Assembly (NCBI GenBank): GCA_963733135.1
Contig: CAVTBX010000007.1
Location: 248,001 to 312,000, forward strand
DNA length: 64,000 nucleotides
Reading direction: 5' to 3'
DNA from: CAVTBX01 sp963733135
Lineage (GTDB): Bacteria > Actinomycetota > Thermoleophilia > Gaiellales > Gaiellaceae
Shown here: positions 1 to 7,619 of the stretch, piece after piece
Layout: each line of letters opens with the position of its first letter
Position numbering within the stretch: position 1 is the first letter of the stretch
The notes under the pieces: model-generated
Seen by the model: only the letters and a program-made list of their open reading frames with translations
The model's database searches: none
Told to the model about the DNA's origin: nothing
Program-made: the position numbers and the translations under genes

Positions 1-679
1 AGTCGCCGTCACCGACGGGCGTCTCGAGGCTCACGGGATCCTCAACGAGGTCGAGCAGCTCACGGACGCGCTTCGGTTCGAGGCCGCTTTCGGCCGCGAT
101 CTCCTCGGGCAGCGGATCGCGGTTCAGCTTCTGCGTGAGGACTCGCCGGGCACGGGTGACACGGCGCACCTGCTCGACCACGTGGACAGGCAGCCGGATG
201 GTGCGGCCCTGGTCGGCGATCGCCCGCGTAACGGCCTGTCGAATCCACCAGGTCGCGTAGGTCGAGAGCTTGAAGCCCATCGTGTAGTCGAACTTCTCGA
301 CTGCGCGAATGAGACCGAGATTACCCTCCTGGATGAGGTCGAGGAGCGGCACACCGGAGTTCACGTAGTTCCGCGTGATGGACATGACGAGCCGGAGGTT
401 GCACTCGATGAGGCGGCGCTTTGCCGCCTCGTCACCTTCGTCCTTGCGCCGAGCGAGCTCGCGCTCTTCGGAAGGGGTCAGGAGGCGTCCATCGCCGATC
501 GCCCGAACGTAGAGCTTCAGCGGGTCCTGAGTTTGAACCTGCTCGCGGGCCGCCGCCGGCGGCTCGTCGTCGTCCTCTTCCTCCTCGACGTCGACCTCGT
601 CGAGGACGGCGTCGGGAACGAGGCCGAGGCGCGGCTCGTCGGGCGCAGAGATGGGTAGATCGTGAGCGGGCTGCTCCAC
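1..679 (-). CDS. rpoD: Principal RNA polymerase sigma factor (RpoD/SigA), 3' part cut by window edge
   Basis: Primary sigma-70 factor that directs RNA polymerase to housekeeping promoters. Only the first 226 codons are present; the gene runs off the left edge. After a short acidic leader (about residues 1-50, with a run of Glu/Asp) comes region 1.2 (DPLKLYVRAIG, TPSEERELA), then region 2 with NLRLVMSITRNY, LDLIQEGNLGLIRAVEKFDY and TYATWWIRQAVTRAIADQ, which bind core polymerase and the -10 element. Region 3 begins with RTIRLPVHVVEQV. I chose GTG at 679 because the frame upstream lacks a better start; no clear Shine-Dalgarno is visible. The short N-terminus compared with proteobacterial RpoD is normal for actinobacteria. 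Confidence 0.93.
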   Translation of the reverse strand, partial: MEQPAHDLPISAPDEPRLGLVPDAVLDEVDVEEEEDDDEPPAAAREQVQTQDPLKLYVRAIGDGRLLTPSEERELARRKDEGDEAAKRRLIECNLRLVMSITRNYVNSGVPLLDLIQEGNLGLIRAVEKFDYTMGFKLSTYATWWIRQAVTRAIADQGRTIRLPVHVVEQVRRVTRARRVLTQKLNRDPLPEEIAAESGLEPKRVRELLDLVEDPVSLETPVGDGD

Positions 680-834
680 GAAATGGGTATCGGCGGCCCG
701 GAGCAGTTCCTGAAACGCTCGGTCGGGGCTAAAGCATGGGCAGGAGGCGGCCGAAAGGGGCGGTATAGTGATTGCGAGGCGGCAGGGTCTGACGTCGCCC
801 GAGTCCTACGTCGAGGAGAGTGGCACCGAAGCCG

Positions 835-1629
835 GTGTGCGGGATCGCCGGATACAGCATCAACGCGTCGAGCGAGGCCGACAGGACGCTCGTCGCGCAG
901 ACCCTCCTCGCCGCCATCGCCGAGCGCGGCGCCGATGCCGTGGGCTACGGCTTTCGCGGCCCTGACACGCCGCTCGAGATCCGAAAGCAGCGCACCGGTG
1001 CAAGCGAGCTCCTCGACTCGGTCAGCATCCCGCGCAACGCGAGCGAGGCGCTCGTCCACGTGCGGGACTACACGAAGGGCCATCCCTCCCACGCCGCCAA
1101 CAACCACCCTGTGTGCCACGGCGACGTGGCCGGGATCCACAACGGGATCATCGTCAACGACGAAGAGCTCTTCGCCTCTCACGGCTGGGAGCGGAACGAA
1201 CTCGGGATGACAGTCGACTCCGAGGCGATCTTCGCGCTGGCCGAGGAGCGTCCGCGAGAGGCCGGCGCGTTCGAGGAGCTCTACGGCGCCATGGCTACGG
1301 CGTGGCTCGACCGCCGGGCGCCGAACGAGCTCTTCCTCGCCCGCGGAGTCGGCAGGCCCCTGTGGATCGGGGAGGGCATCGACGAGTTTGCGTTCGCCTC
1401 GACGCGGGAGGCGCTTGATCTCGCTGAGTCCTACGCAGGCCTCAGGCTCGCGAAACAGGAGGTGCCAGAGGGCACGTTCCTGACCGTCGCCGGTGGCCGC
1501 CTCATCCGCGCCGAGCGCTTCGAGCCCGACGATACGTTCCGTGAGGAGATCGACCTCCCCGCCGTTCGCGCTCCCGAGGAGCGCATCTCCTGCCTGCGAC
1601 GGCTCGCCGTCCTCGCAGCCGCCTCCTAG
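835..1629 (+). CDS. Class II glutamine amidotransferase domain protein (stand-alone, GATase_6-like)
   Basis: A stand-alone N-terminal-nucleophile glutamine amidotransferase domain of 264 residues. From GTG 835 the protein starts Met-Cys-Gly-Ile-Ala-Gly, so removal of Met exposes the catalytic Cys as in GFAT and PurF; GTG 820 would bury it behind six residues. Further family marks are HVRDYTKG, HNGIIVND and GMTVDSEAIFAL. GAGGAG at 813-818 is somewhat far upstream of 835. No synthase domain (SIS, phosphoribosyltransferase or asparagine synthase) follows, so the ammonia acceptor is unknown. It may act as a glutaminase or with a partner encoded elsewhere. Its stop overlaps the convergent gene by four bases. 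Confidence 0.8.
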   Translation: MCGIAGYSINASSEADRTLVAQTLLAAIAERGADAVGYGFRGPDTPLEIRKQRTGASELLDSVSIPRNASEALVHVRDYTKGHPSHAANNHPVCHGDVAGIHNGIIVNDEELFASHGWERNELGMTVDSEAIFALAEERPREAGAFEELYGAMATAWLDRRAPNELFLARGVGRPLWIGEGIDEFAFASTREALDLAESYAGLRLAKQEVPEGTFLTVAGGRLIRAERFEPDDTFREEIDLPAVRAPEERISCLRRLAVLAAAS

Positions 1630-2336
1630 GACGGGTTTCGCATCGGGCGTCGGTGTCGGTTCACACTGCCGTCGTCGGCGACCGCATAGCCGTCGGCTCG
1701 CAGCCGCTCGCGTAGGCGAAACTGAAACGAGGCCCACGCGCCTCGTCCCGGGCCGTAGAGCCGATACACCTGCCACTCGGTCGGGAGCGAGGGGTCGCCG
1801 CGGCGTGCCTCGGCCCAGTCGGCGAAGCGAGGCAGGCGGCCGAGCTCGCGGGCCACGGACACGCCTCCATCGAGCGCTCGAGCCGCCCGCTCATCGCTGG
1901 TCGGGACGTCGAAGCCGGCCTCGCGAAGCGCCTGGGACAACGACCCGAACGTATGCCAGACAAGCGAGCGCGACGGGACACGGCCCCGCCGGGATGCGAG
2001 ATCGCGGCCGGAGGGTGGCCGCCCGAGCTCTTCACCGAGGGTGCGAAGCTGCGCGACCAGCTCCTCGCGCGTTGCGAACCGGCGGGCCGGCAGCCCGGCC
2101 AGGCGCTTCGCGGCGTTCCACGAGCCGAAGCGCTCGACCAGGGTCTGAGGGTGGACGCGCGCGTGCGCGTCGTGGACGAGGTCGCGCATGGTCGGCGAGC
2201 GGCCGATGCGGTTAGCACAGGCTCGCAACTCCTCGAGGAGCTCCCCGTCCGAGTAGCGGCGGCGCAGCTTCAGCCGAAAGTCCGCCAGCGCCTCAGGGTC
2301 GATGTCACCCGCTTGCGATTTCGCGTCGCGTGCCAT
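1626..2336 (-). CDS. Homing-endonuclease-associated repeat (HNH_repeat) protein without nuclease domain
   Basis: A 236-residue basic protein built from three tandem helical repeats of about 55-65 residues (roughly 28-82, 88-145, 150-215). Each has the pattern (E)LL..L...A..LGR.P...D........S..... FGSW..A...AG, characteristic of the repeats found beside HNH homing endonucleases and thought to bind DNA. Here no HNH or other catalytic motif is present, so it is probably a DNA-binding protein rather than an active endonuclease. ATG 2336 is the only convincing start; the upstream 57 bp contain TATCCT, a possible -10. It stands alone between a convergent amidotransferase gene and the upstream GGDEF/HD-GYP gene. 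Confidence 0.7.
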   Translation of the reverse strand: MARDAKSQAGDIDPEALADFRLKLRRRYSDGELLEELRACANRIGRSPTMRDLVHDAHARVHPQTLVERFGSWNAAKRLAGLPARRFATREELVAQLRTLGEELGRPPSGRDLASRRGRVPSRSLVWHTFGSLSQALREAGFDVPTSDERAARALDGGVSVARELGRLPRFADWAEARRGDPSLPTEWQVYRLYGPGRGAWASFQFRLRERLRADGYAVADDGSVNRHRRPMRNPS

Positions 2337-2393
2337 GGCTCGCCTGCCAAGCAGGATAGAGCACGGTAGGCAGGCTGCAAGACGGGTAGATCG

Positions 2394-5138
2394 CTACGAG
2401 GCGGTCGCGAGAACGGGCGAATGCAGGATCGCCACGTCAAGTGCGCCGCCGTCGACGAGCCGGTCGAGGGCGCCGACGCACCGCGGACAGAACTGTGTGC
2501 CTGCGCCGCCCCGAAGCTCATCAAGAGCTGCGTGCGCCGGGCGAGCAGGGCTGTAGATCCGCGTCGTCAGCATCGAGTCGAGCGCATCCGCGACGTGGAT
2601 TATCCGCGCGCCAAGAGGAATCTCCTCCCCGGCGAGGCCGTCCGGATAGCCCGATCCGTCGAAGCGCTCGTGGTGGTGGCGGATGGCCGGGACGGCGTCG
2701 TTCAGGAACCCGAGCCTGTCGATGATCCGGGCGCCCTCGGACGCGTGGCGCTGCATGAGCTCCCACTCGGGGTTCGTCAGGGTCGCCGGCTTCAGGAGCA
2801 CCGAGTCGGGCACGGCGAGCTTGCCGATGTCGTGGAAGAGCGCCGCGTGGCCGAGCAGGTCGAGCTCGGCCTGCGAGAGCCCCAGCTCGCGTCCGACTGC
2901 GAGCGCGAGGTTCTGGACGCGTCGAGAGTGGCCCGCCGTGTAGGCATCGCGAGCGTCGACGGTGGCCGACAGGCTCTCCATCGCAGCGGTCGAGCGCTCC
3001 CGGAGCAGCCGATTCGCCTGCTCGAGACTCGCGTTCTGGCTTCGGATCGTGGCGGCAGCCTCACGCAGCTTCGACGCGCTCCGCTGCGTGTGCTGGAGGT
3101 ACGCAGCCATCGTCTTCCGCATGAGGAGAAGCGGGAGGACGAAGACCGCGAGGCTATAGAGGCCGATCGCCTCGTAGGCGAGGGCGATCGCCCCGCCGAC
3201 GGCTCCGAACGCCACGTAGTGCGGCAAGAGCCATGAGAATCGCTCGTTCCAGACGTCGCGCCAGCGGTGGTGACCCTCGGTCGCCATCGCGCCGGAGATG
3301 AGTCCCGTATTGACGAAGAAGTACGCGCCGCCCGCCACGAGACCCGCCCCCGCCGTCACGATCGCCCGGAGCTTCGGCTCCGCGAGGCCCTCGCCGAAGG
3401 AGAACGCCATCGCGGCCGTCAGCGAGGCGAGAGTCAGGGCGCCGACGTTGAAGAAGACGTAGTAGAGCGCGTGGCGACTCGCACTCCAGGCGACGACGGC
3501 CATCGTGATCGCAAGCGGCAGCGCAGCACGCGGCCCGAAGAGCGCGACGCCCGCGAGTGCCCCGACGGCGCTCACCGAGATCGAGCCGCCTTCGAGTTCC
3601 AGTGCAAGCGCCTGCCCCAATCCCACCGCCACGACGACCGCCACGAGTCCTGCGAGCTCGCCGTAACCGCCGGTGAAAACCGCGTAGAGGCCCAGCCCGA
3701 TGCCCGTCGTGGAGACGAGCGCCACGACGGCGGCCAAGCTTGGTGAGAGCGCGAGAAAGCGCGGTCCCGCGGCCATGTGGCGCCGTCGCTCGGCCTCGCG
3801 GCGGTCGCTCTCGGGCGTCACCTGCGCGGCCCGGGGGGCGGGGGCGTCGAACTCCTCCTCCTCAGGCACGGCCGCAAGGCGGGCCGCGCGCTCGGCCGGG
3901 ACGAGCAGCGGCTCGGAGCTGGCGCCGAGGGCGCGGTTCCGTCCCTGGAGCTTGGCGCGGTAGACGGCCAGGTCTGCCTGATGGATGAGTTCGTTGACGT
4001 TCGAACCGTCCTTCGGGAACCCTGCGACGCCGAGCGAGACGGAAGCCTTGATCGGCTCGCTCGAAGTCTCGATCTCGAAGCGGGCGGCGGAGACGGCCCG
4101 GCGGATGCGCTCTGCGATCTCGAGGGCCTGCTCCGGCGGCGTCTCGGGCAGCAGGATTGCGAACTCCTCCCCGCCGAAGCGGGCTGGAACGTCGTACTCG
4201 CGAAGCTGCGTCCGAAAGATCTCCGCTACCCCCTTCAGGACGGCGTCGCCGGCGAGGTGGCCGTACGTGTTGTTGATCTCCCGCAGGAGGTCGAGGTCGG
4301 CCATGACCACCGACATCGGGCGCTCGAAGCGTTCAGCGCGGATGACCTCCTCACGTAGCACCGCGGCGAAGTGCCGGGCGTTGAAGAGACCGGTCTTCGG
4401 GTCGACGCGCGCCTCTTCTTGAAGAGCCGGGACGCTCAGCGATCGGTGGATCAGGAGGAGCGGCGCGATGGCGAACGGAATCAGCCAGGGATTGAGCCAC
4501 CAGAACTCTGCGATCGCGACGCCGAGACAGGCGAGGACGAGGTCCGTCGTGAGCGACTCGACGGTGATGATCGAGAGCGGGTTGTGGCCGCGCGCGAGCG
4601 GGATCATGATCGCAAACCCGATCTGATTCACGACCACGAACGTCAGCGCGGCGACGGCGCCGATGAGGGCGATCGAGATCGCCTCGTTCTGCGTCGGCGG
4701 GTACGTCGCGACCAGGTGGGACGCCCACCACGTCGCCATCAGGGCGAGCGTGAAGTTGAGGATGTTGAACGTCTGGATGTACCACGGGTACCGGGTCTTC
4801 AGCCAGTCGGGGATGTGCGAGACGAGCGCGAGGAGCGCCACGAACTCCGGTGGCAGCAGCAGGGCGCCCGCCACGAAGAAGATCGCGGTCGTGTGGTAGA
4901 CCTGGTTCCGGGTCGTCGTGACGACGAAGAGCTGTGCGAGGCTCGCCGCCGCCGCGATCAGGAGAAAGAGACCCCAGTCGGGGGAGTCGGCCCGGAGGTC
5001 GGCAAGCTGCGGCACCGCCACGATCGCCGTGACGAGGGCGATGGCGGCCATGAAGATCCGCGCGCGAGCCGGAAAATCAGCGTCGCCGTCGTCCGTCGGG
5101 CGGACTCCGCCGTGCAGCGGGAAGGCCCCGTCCATCAC
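2394..5138 (-). CDS. Membrane-bound diguanylate cyclase/phosphodiesterase, GGDEF + HD-GYP
   Basis: A 914-residue cyclic-di-GMP protein with two membrane modules. Residues about 25-235 hold six or seven hydrophobic helices; 243-405 form a GGDEF domain with the active signature GGEEF (322-326) and the product-inhibition I-site RxxD (R313, D316) exactly five residues before it. Residues about 465-680 hold a second set of seven or eight helices followed by a coiled linker. Residues 720-914 form an HD-GYP phosphodiesterase with HSRR (737), the HD pair (H769-D770), HHHERFDGSGYP (GYP at 830-832) and DALDSM. Both opposing activities appear intact, so direction probably depends on signals sensed by the membrane parts. 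The C-terminal tail carries a CPRC pair (884-887). Confidence 0.9.
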   Translation of the reverse strand: MMDGAFPLHGGVRPTDDGDADFPARARIFMAAIALVTAIVAVPQLADLRADSPDWGLFLLIAAAASLAQLFVVTTTRNQVYHTTAIFFVAGALLLPPEFVALLALVSHIPDWLKTRYPWYIQTFNILNFTLALMATWWASHLVATYPPTQNEAISIALIGAVAALTFVVVNQIGFAIMIPLARGHNPLSIITVESLTTDLVLACLGVAIAEFWWLNPWLIPFAIAPLLLIHRSLSVPALQEEARVDPKTGLFNARHFAAVLREEVIRAERFERPMSVVMADLDLLREINNTYGHLAGDAVLKGVAEIFRTQLREYDVPARFGGEEFAILLPETPPEQALEIAERIRRAVSAARFEIETSSEPIKASVSLGVAGFPKDGSNVNELIHQADLAVYRAKLQGRNRALGASSEPLLVPAERAARLAAVPEEEEFDAPAPRAAQVTPESDRREAERRRHMAAGPRFLALSPSLAAVVALVSTTGIGLGLYAVFTGGYGELAGLVAVVVAVGLGQALALELEGGSISVSAVGALAGVALFGPRAALPLAITMAVVAWSASRHALYYVFFNVGALTLASLTAAMAFSFGEGLAEPKLRAIVTAGAGLVAGGAYFFVNTGLISGAMATEGHHRWRDVWNERFSWLLPHYVAFGAVGGAIALAYEAIGLYSLAVFVLPLLLMRKTMAAYLQHTQRSASKLREAAATIRSQNASLEQANRLLRERSTAAMESLSATVDARDAYTAGHSRRVQNLALAVGRELGLSQAELDLLGHAALFHDIGKLAVPDSVLLKPATLTNPEWELMQRHASEGARIIDRLGFLNDAVPAIRHHHERFDGSGYPDGLAGEEIPLGARIIHVADALDSMLTTRIYSPARPAHAALDELRGGAGTQFCPRCVGALDRLVDGGALDVAILHSPVLATAS

Positions 5139-5241
5139 CGGGGTCTTGCTCCGATCACGCGGGTGGAAGATGTGCCGACCAGTCTTGCCACAGTCCTCCT
5201 CTGGAGCCTGGCGCCAGGACGGCGCACGAATCGCATCCAGC

Positions 5242-5276
5242 GGGACGGTACGGCCCCGAAGGGGTGCGCACGTCCC
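5242..5276. other. Hairpin in the leader of the GGDEF/HD-GYP gene
   Basis: Between the protease stop and the GGDEF/HD-GYP start. Arms GGGACG (5242-5247) and CGTCCC (5271-5276) pair perfectly and enclose an internal loop and an inner CCCC-GAA-GGGG helix. It could be a structured 5' leader of the downstream minus-strand gene or a terminator for the protease gene; there is no U tract. A cyclic-di-GMP riboswitch was considered, but its conserved core is not visible. Confidence 0.4.
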
Positions 5277-5324
5277 CCGTTCGAGGTACCTCCTCCGGAA
5301 TCCCTCGTCGGAGGGAGAAGCGCG

Positions 5325-7454
5325 TTAGGGAGCGATCGGCTCGGCCAAGTCGTCCAGGAGCGACACGTCATCGGAAACCTCGTCAGCGGCGGGATTCGGC
5401 TCCGCGGCGTCGGCCTCGGTCGAGTCGGAGGCGGGCTCAGCCGAGCCCGACTCCTCCGACTCCTCCCCCACTTCTGCCGGTGCAGCGCACTGCGCGTCGA
5501 ACTCGGCGACCGCGTTGACCCGTGCCGGGTCTTCGGGCGCCATCGCCGCGAGCTCGGCTTCGAGGGCTGCGCAGAACTGTGCCGCATCGACGGCCTCGCC
5601 GCCGTTCCCCGCGCCTGAGGCGCTCCAGGAGGTTCCCCAAGCCGAGCCCCACGCCGAGCCCCAGGCGGAGCCCCACGCGGTTCCCCACGTCGAGCCCCAG
5701 GCGGAGCCCCACGCGGAACCCCAGGCGGAGCCCCACGCGGTACCGGTCAGGCTCGTGAGGAGCGGATCTCGGATCCAGGCCAGCGAGCCCCAGGCCGAGC
5801 CCCAGGCTAGCGAGCCCCACGCGGAACCCCATGCCGAACCCCAGGCCTGCGAGCGGGCGATCGAGCCCCACGCGGTCGGGTTGGCGATCACGTTCTTGAC
5901 CCACGCCTCGGCGTCGAAGGCTTTCATGCCGGCCGCATCGGTCTTCACGAACTGGTTCAGAGCCGCATTCGGGTTGATGGGGTTCGCGACGGAGACCGCC
6001 GCCAGCGCGTTCACAGAGCCGGCCCCAGCGGCCAGCGGGTCGCCGCCGGGCTCGACAGGATTCGTGGTCTGCATGAGCGCGCCCTTGACCTGATCAGGCG
6101 TCCACTCGGGGTGCTTGGCCAGGATAAGGGCGGCAATGCCCGCGACCGCAGGCGCCGCGAAGGACGTACCGGAGAGGCGCATGTAGTTGCCCGACACGAT
6201 GTTGCCCGGGTACAGGGTCTTCATCGCCGCGTGGATCGGCACCGGCGCGACCATGTAGCGGCCCGGGGCCACCATGTCGGGCCGTGCGAAGCCGTCGTGA
6301 GAGCGGCCGTACGACGAGAACGGTGCGACTTCGTCATTGCCGGTCGAGGCGTCGTTGCCGGTGTCTGTCGCGCCGACGACGATGATGAACGGGTCATTCG
6401 CGGGCGCGTAGTCCATCGGGACCGGGCCGAGGTTGCCCGAGGCAGCGACGACGACGACGCCGGAGAACCAGAGCTGCTCGAGTGCCTGGTCCAGCGGGTC
6501 CCAGACGAAGCTCGACGGAGCCGCTGCGAGCAGCGAGAAGTTAGCGACACGGATCCCGTAGGCGTCCTTGTTGTCCTTGATCCACTGCGCCGCGGCGATG
6601 ACGTCCGAGACGAGCGACTCGTTGTTCGCGTTCGATGTCCGTAGCGAGACGATCTTCGCCTTGGGGGCCGCACCCGGCAGCGTCATGGCTGCACCGGCTG
6701 CAACGCCCGCGACCATCGTCCCGTGCCCGAAGTCGTCGCCGGACTCGCCTTCGTTCCTGGAGTCCAGGTTGACCTGCGTGACGACGCGGCCGCCGAAGTC
6801 GTGCACCTTCGAGTCGACGCCCGAGTCGACCACCGCAATCGTCGGAGCCTTGGCGCCGATCGGGTCGGAGTAGAGCTTGTCGACCTTGACCGAGGCCTGC
6901 CAGCGGTTCTGGTTCAGCGGGAAGAACCAGTCCTGCCGGCGCACGATGCTGCCGCTCACCGGAAGGTCCGGCGTGATCGACTCGACCAGCCGGTGTCTCA
7001 CGAGCCGCAGGATGTCGCTCCCGCGGAGGTTTGCGGCGACCCCGTCCACAATTCCGAGCTTCTGACGGACGAACCCGTCCTCGCGCACGACGCCGCGCTT
7101 CGCGATCCGCGGTGTGCGCGCCTGGACGATGACACGGAAGAGCTTGTCCGGGTTCGCACGCGCGTCGACCGCAAGCGCCGGATCAAGGTGCGAGGCCTCG
7201 AGCGAGACCGTCGGGGCCGGACCAGGCCGCGGGACGGCGACCGTCTTCCCGGCCGAGGCAGTCGCGCTCGTCTCGCCGGCCGTCGACGCGATCGGCGCCA
7301 GGACGCCCGCGGCGGCGACGACGAGCAGCACGGTGAGGCCGCGGCCTCCCTTGCCCCACAGCGCGCTCCCGCGCGAGCCGCCCGATCCCTTGCCCCAGAG
7401 GGCGCTCGTCCGCACTGATTCCTTCGTAGCGCAGTCGTTCCGCAGATCCGACAA
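5325..7454 (-). CDS. Secreted subtilisin-like (S8) serine protease with Trp-Gly-Ser repeat tail
   Basis: A 709-residue S8 peptidase. An unusual 40-residue N-terminal extension with two SALWGKG motifs (17-23, 30-36) precedes a hydrophobic signal or anchor (about 40-58). Residues about 75-175 resemble an inhibitor-type propeptide. The catalytic domain (about 200-490) has Asp210 (VVDSGVD), His244 (GHGT), oxyanion Asn341 (ASGN) and Ser431 (SGTSFAAP), so it should be active. Residues 528-610 contain 15 WG[ST] units, mostly AWGS; this is followed by a segment with two cysteines (C628, C656) and an acidic C-terminus. Function of the repeats is unknown: wall or surface association, or a self-assembling stalk, are possibilities. 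The start lies 165 bp from the divergent murT. Confidence 0.9.
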   Translation of the reverse strand: MSDLRNDCATKESVRTSALWGKGSGGSRGSALWGKGGRGLTVLLVVAAAGVLAPIASTAGETSATASAGKTVAVPRPGPAPTVSLEASHLDPALAVDARANPDKLFRVIVQARTPRIAKRGVVREDGFVRQKLGIVDGVAANLRGSDILRLVRHRLVESITPDLPVSGSIVRRQDWFFPLNQNRWQASVKVDKLYSDPIGAKAPTIAVVDSGVDSKVHDFGGRVVTQVNLDSRNEGESGDDFGHGTMVAGVAAGAAMTLPGAAPKAKIVSLRTSNANNESLVSDVIAAAQWIKDNKDAYGIRVANFSLLAAAPSSFVWDPLDQALEQLWFSGVVVVAASGNLGPVPMDYAPANDPFIIVVGATDTGNDASTGNDEVAPFSSYGRSHDGFARPDMVAPGRYMVAPVPIHAAMKTLYPGNIVSGNYMRLSGTSFAAPAVAGIAALILAKHPEWTPDQVKGALMQTTNPVEPGGDPLAAGAGSVNALAAVSVANPINPNAALNQFVKTDAAGMKAFDAEAWVKNVIANPTAWGSIARSQAWGSAWGSAWGSLAWGSAWGSLAWIRDPLLTSLTGTAWGSAWGSAWGSAWGSTWGTAWGSAWGSAWGSAWGTSWSASGAGNGGEAVDAAQFCAALEAELAAMAPEDPARVNAVAEFDAQCAAPAEVGEESEESGSAEPASDSTEADAAEPNPAADEVSDDVSLLDDLAEPIAP
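5625..5873 (-). repeat. Tandem 12-bp repeats encoding the AWGS tail
   Basis: About 15 imperfect copies of a 12-bp unit (plus-strand appearance GAGCCCCAGGCG / GAGCCCCACGCG) in the 3' part of the protease gene. Synonymous and near-synonymous variation between units, with Trp and Gly kept, suggests selection on the peptide repeat rather than recent duplication alone. Such DNA is prone to copy-number change by slippage in steps that keep the frame. Confidence 0.9.
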
Positions 7455-7607
7455 CCTGTCTCCTGTCCCCTTGTAGCCGCAGTTGGTGGCGTTGCCGCCT
7501 TGCAGAAAGGTACGAGTGGCCGGGGAGCCTCACGTCCCCCTTTTGCGGGAGCCGGACAAACATCACTCGATCGAGGGTGCGTCGTCGGCCGAGGCACCGT
7601 CCCCGTC

Positions 7608-7613
7608 TAGACT
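7608..7613 (+). promoter_or_regulatory. Likely leaderless -10 element (TAGACT) of murT
   Basis: TAGACT ends exactly six bases before the GTG start of murT, placing the transcription start at or next to the start codon. The same TANNNT-N6-start spacing recurs before dapE, the immunity-like gene, rnj, the MerB-like gene and dapA. No Shine-Dalgarno is present. Confidence 0.55.
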
Positions 7614-7619
7614 GGCCGC

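Noticed and set aside
5139..5324. Cyclic-di-GMP riboswitch before the GGDEF/HD-GYP gene
   Set aside because: The conserved class I or II core sequences are not present; only simple hairpins are seen.
5625..5873. Regular short DNA repeats that could suggest a CRISPR array
   Set aside because: Units are contiguous 12-mers without spacers, lie in frame within a protease gene and encode AWGS; no cas genes are near.
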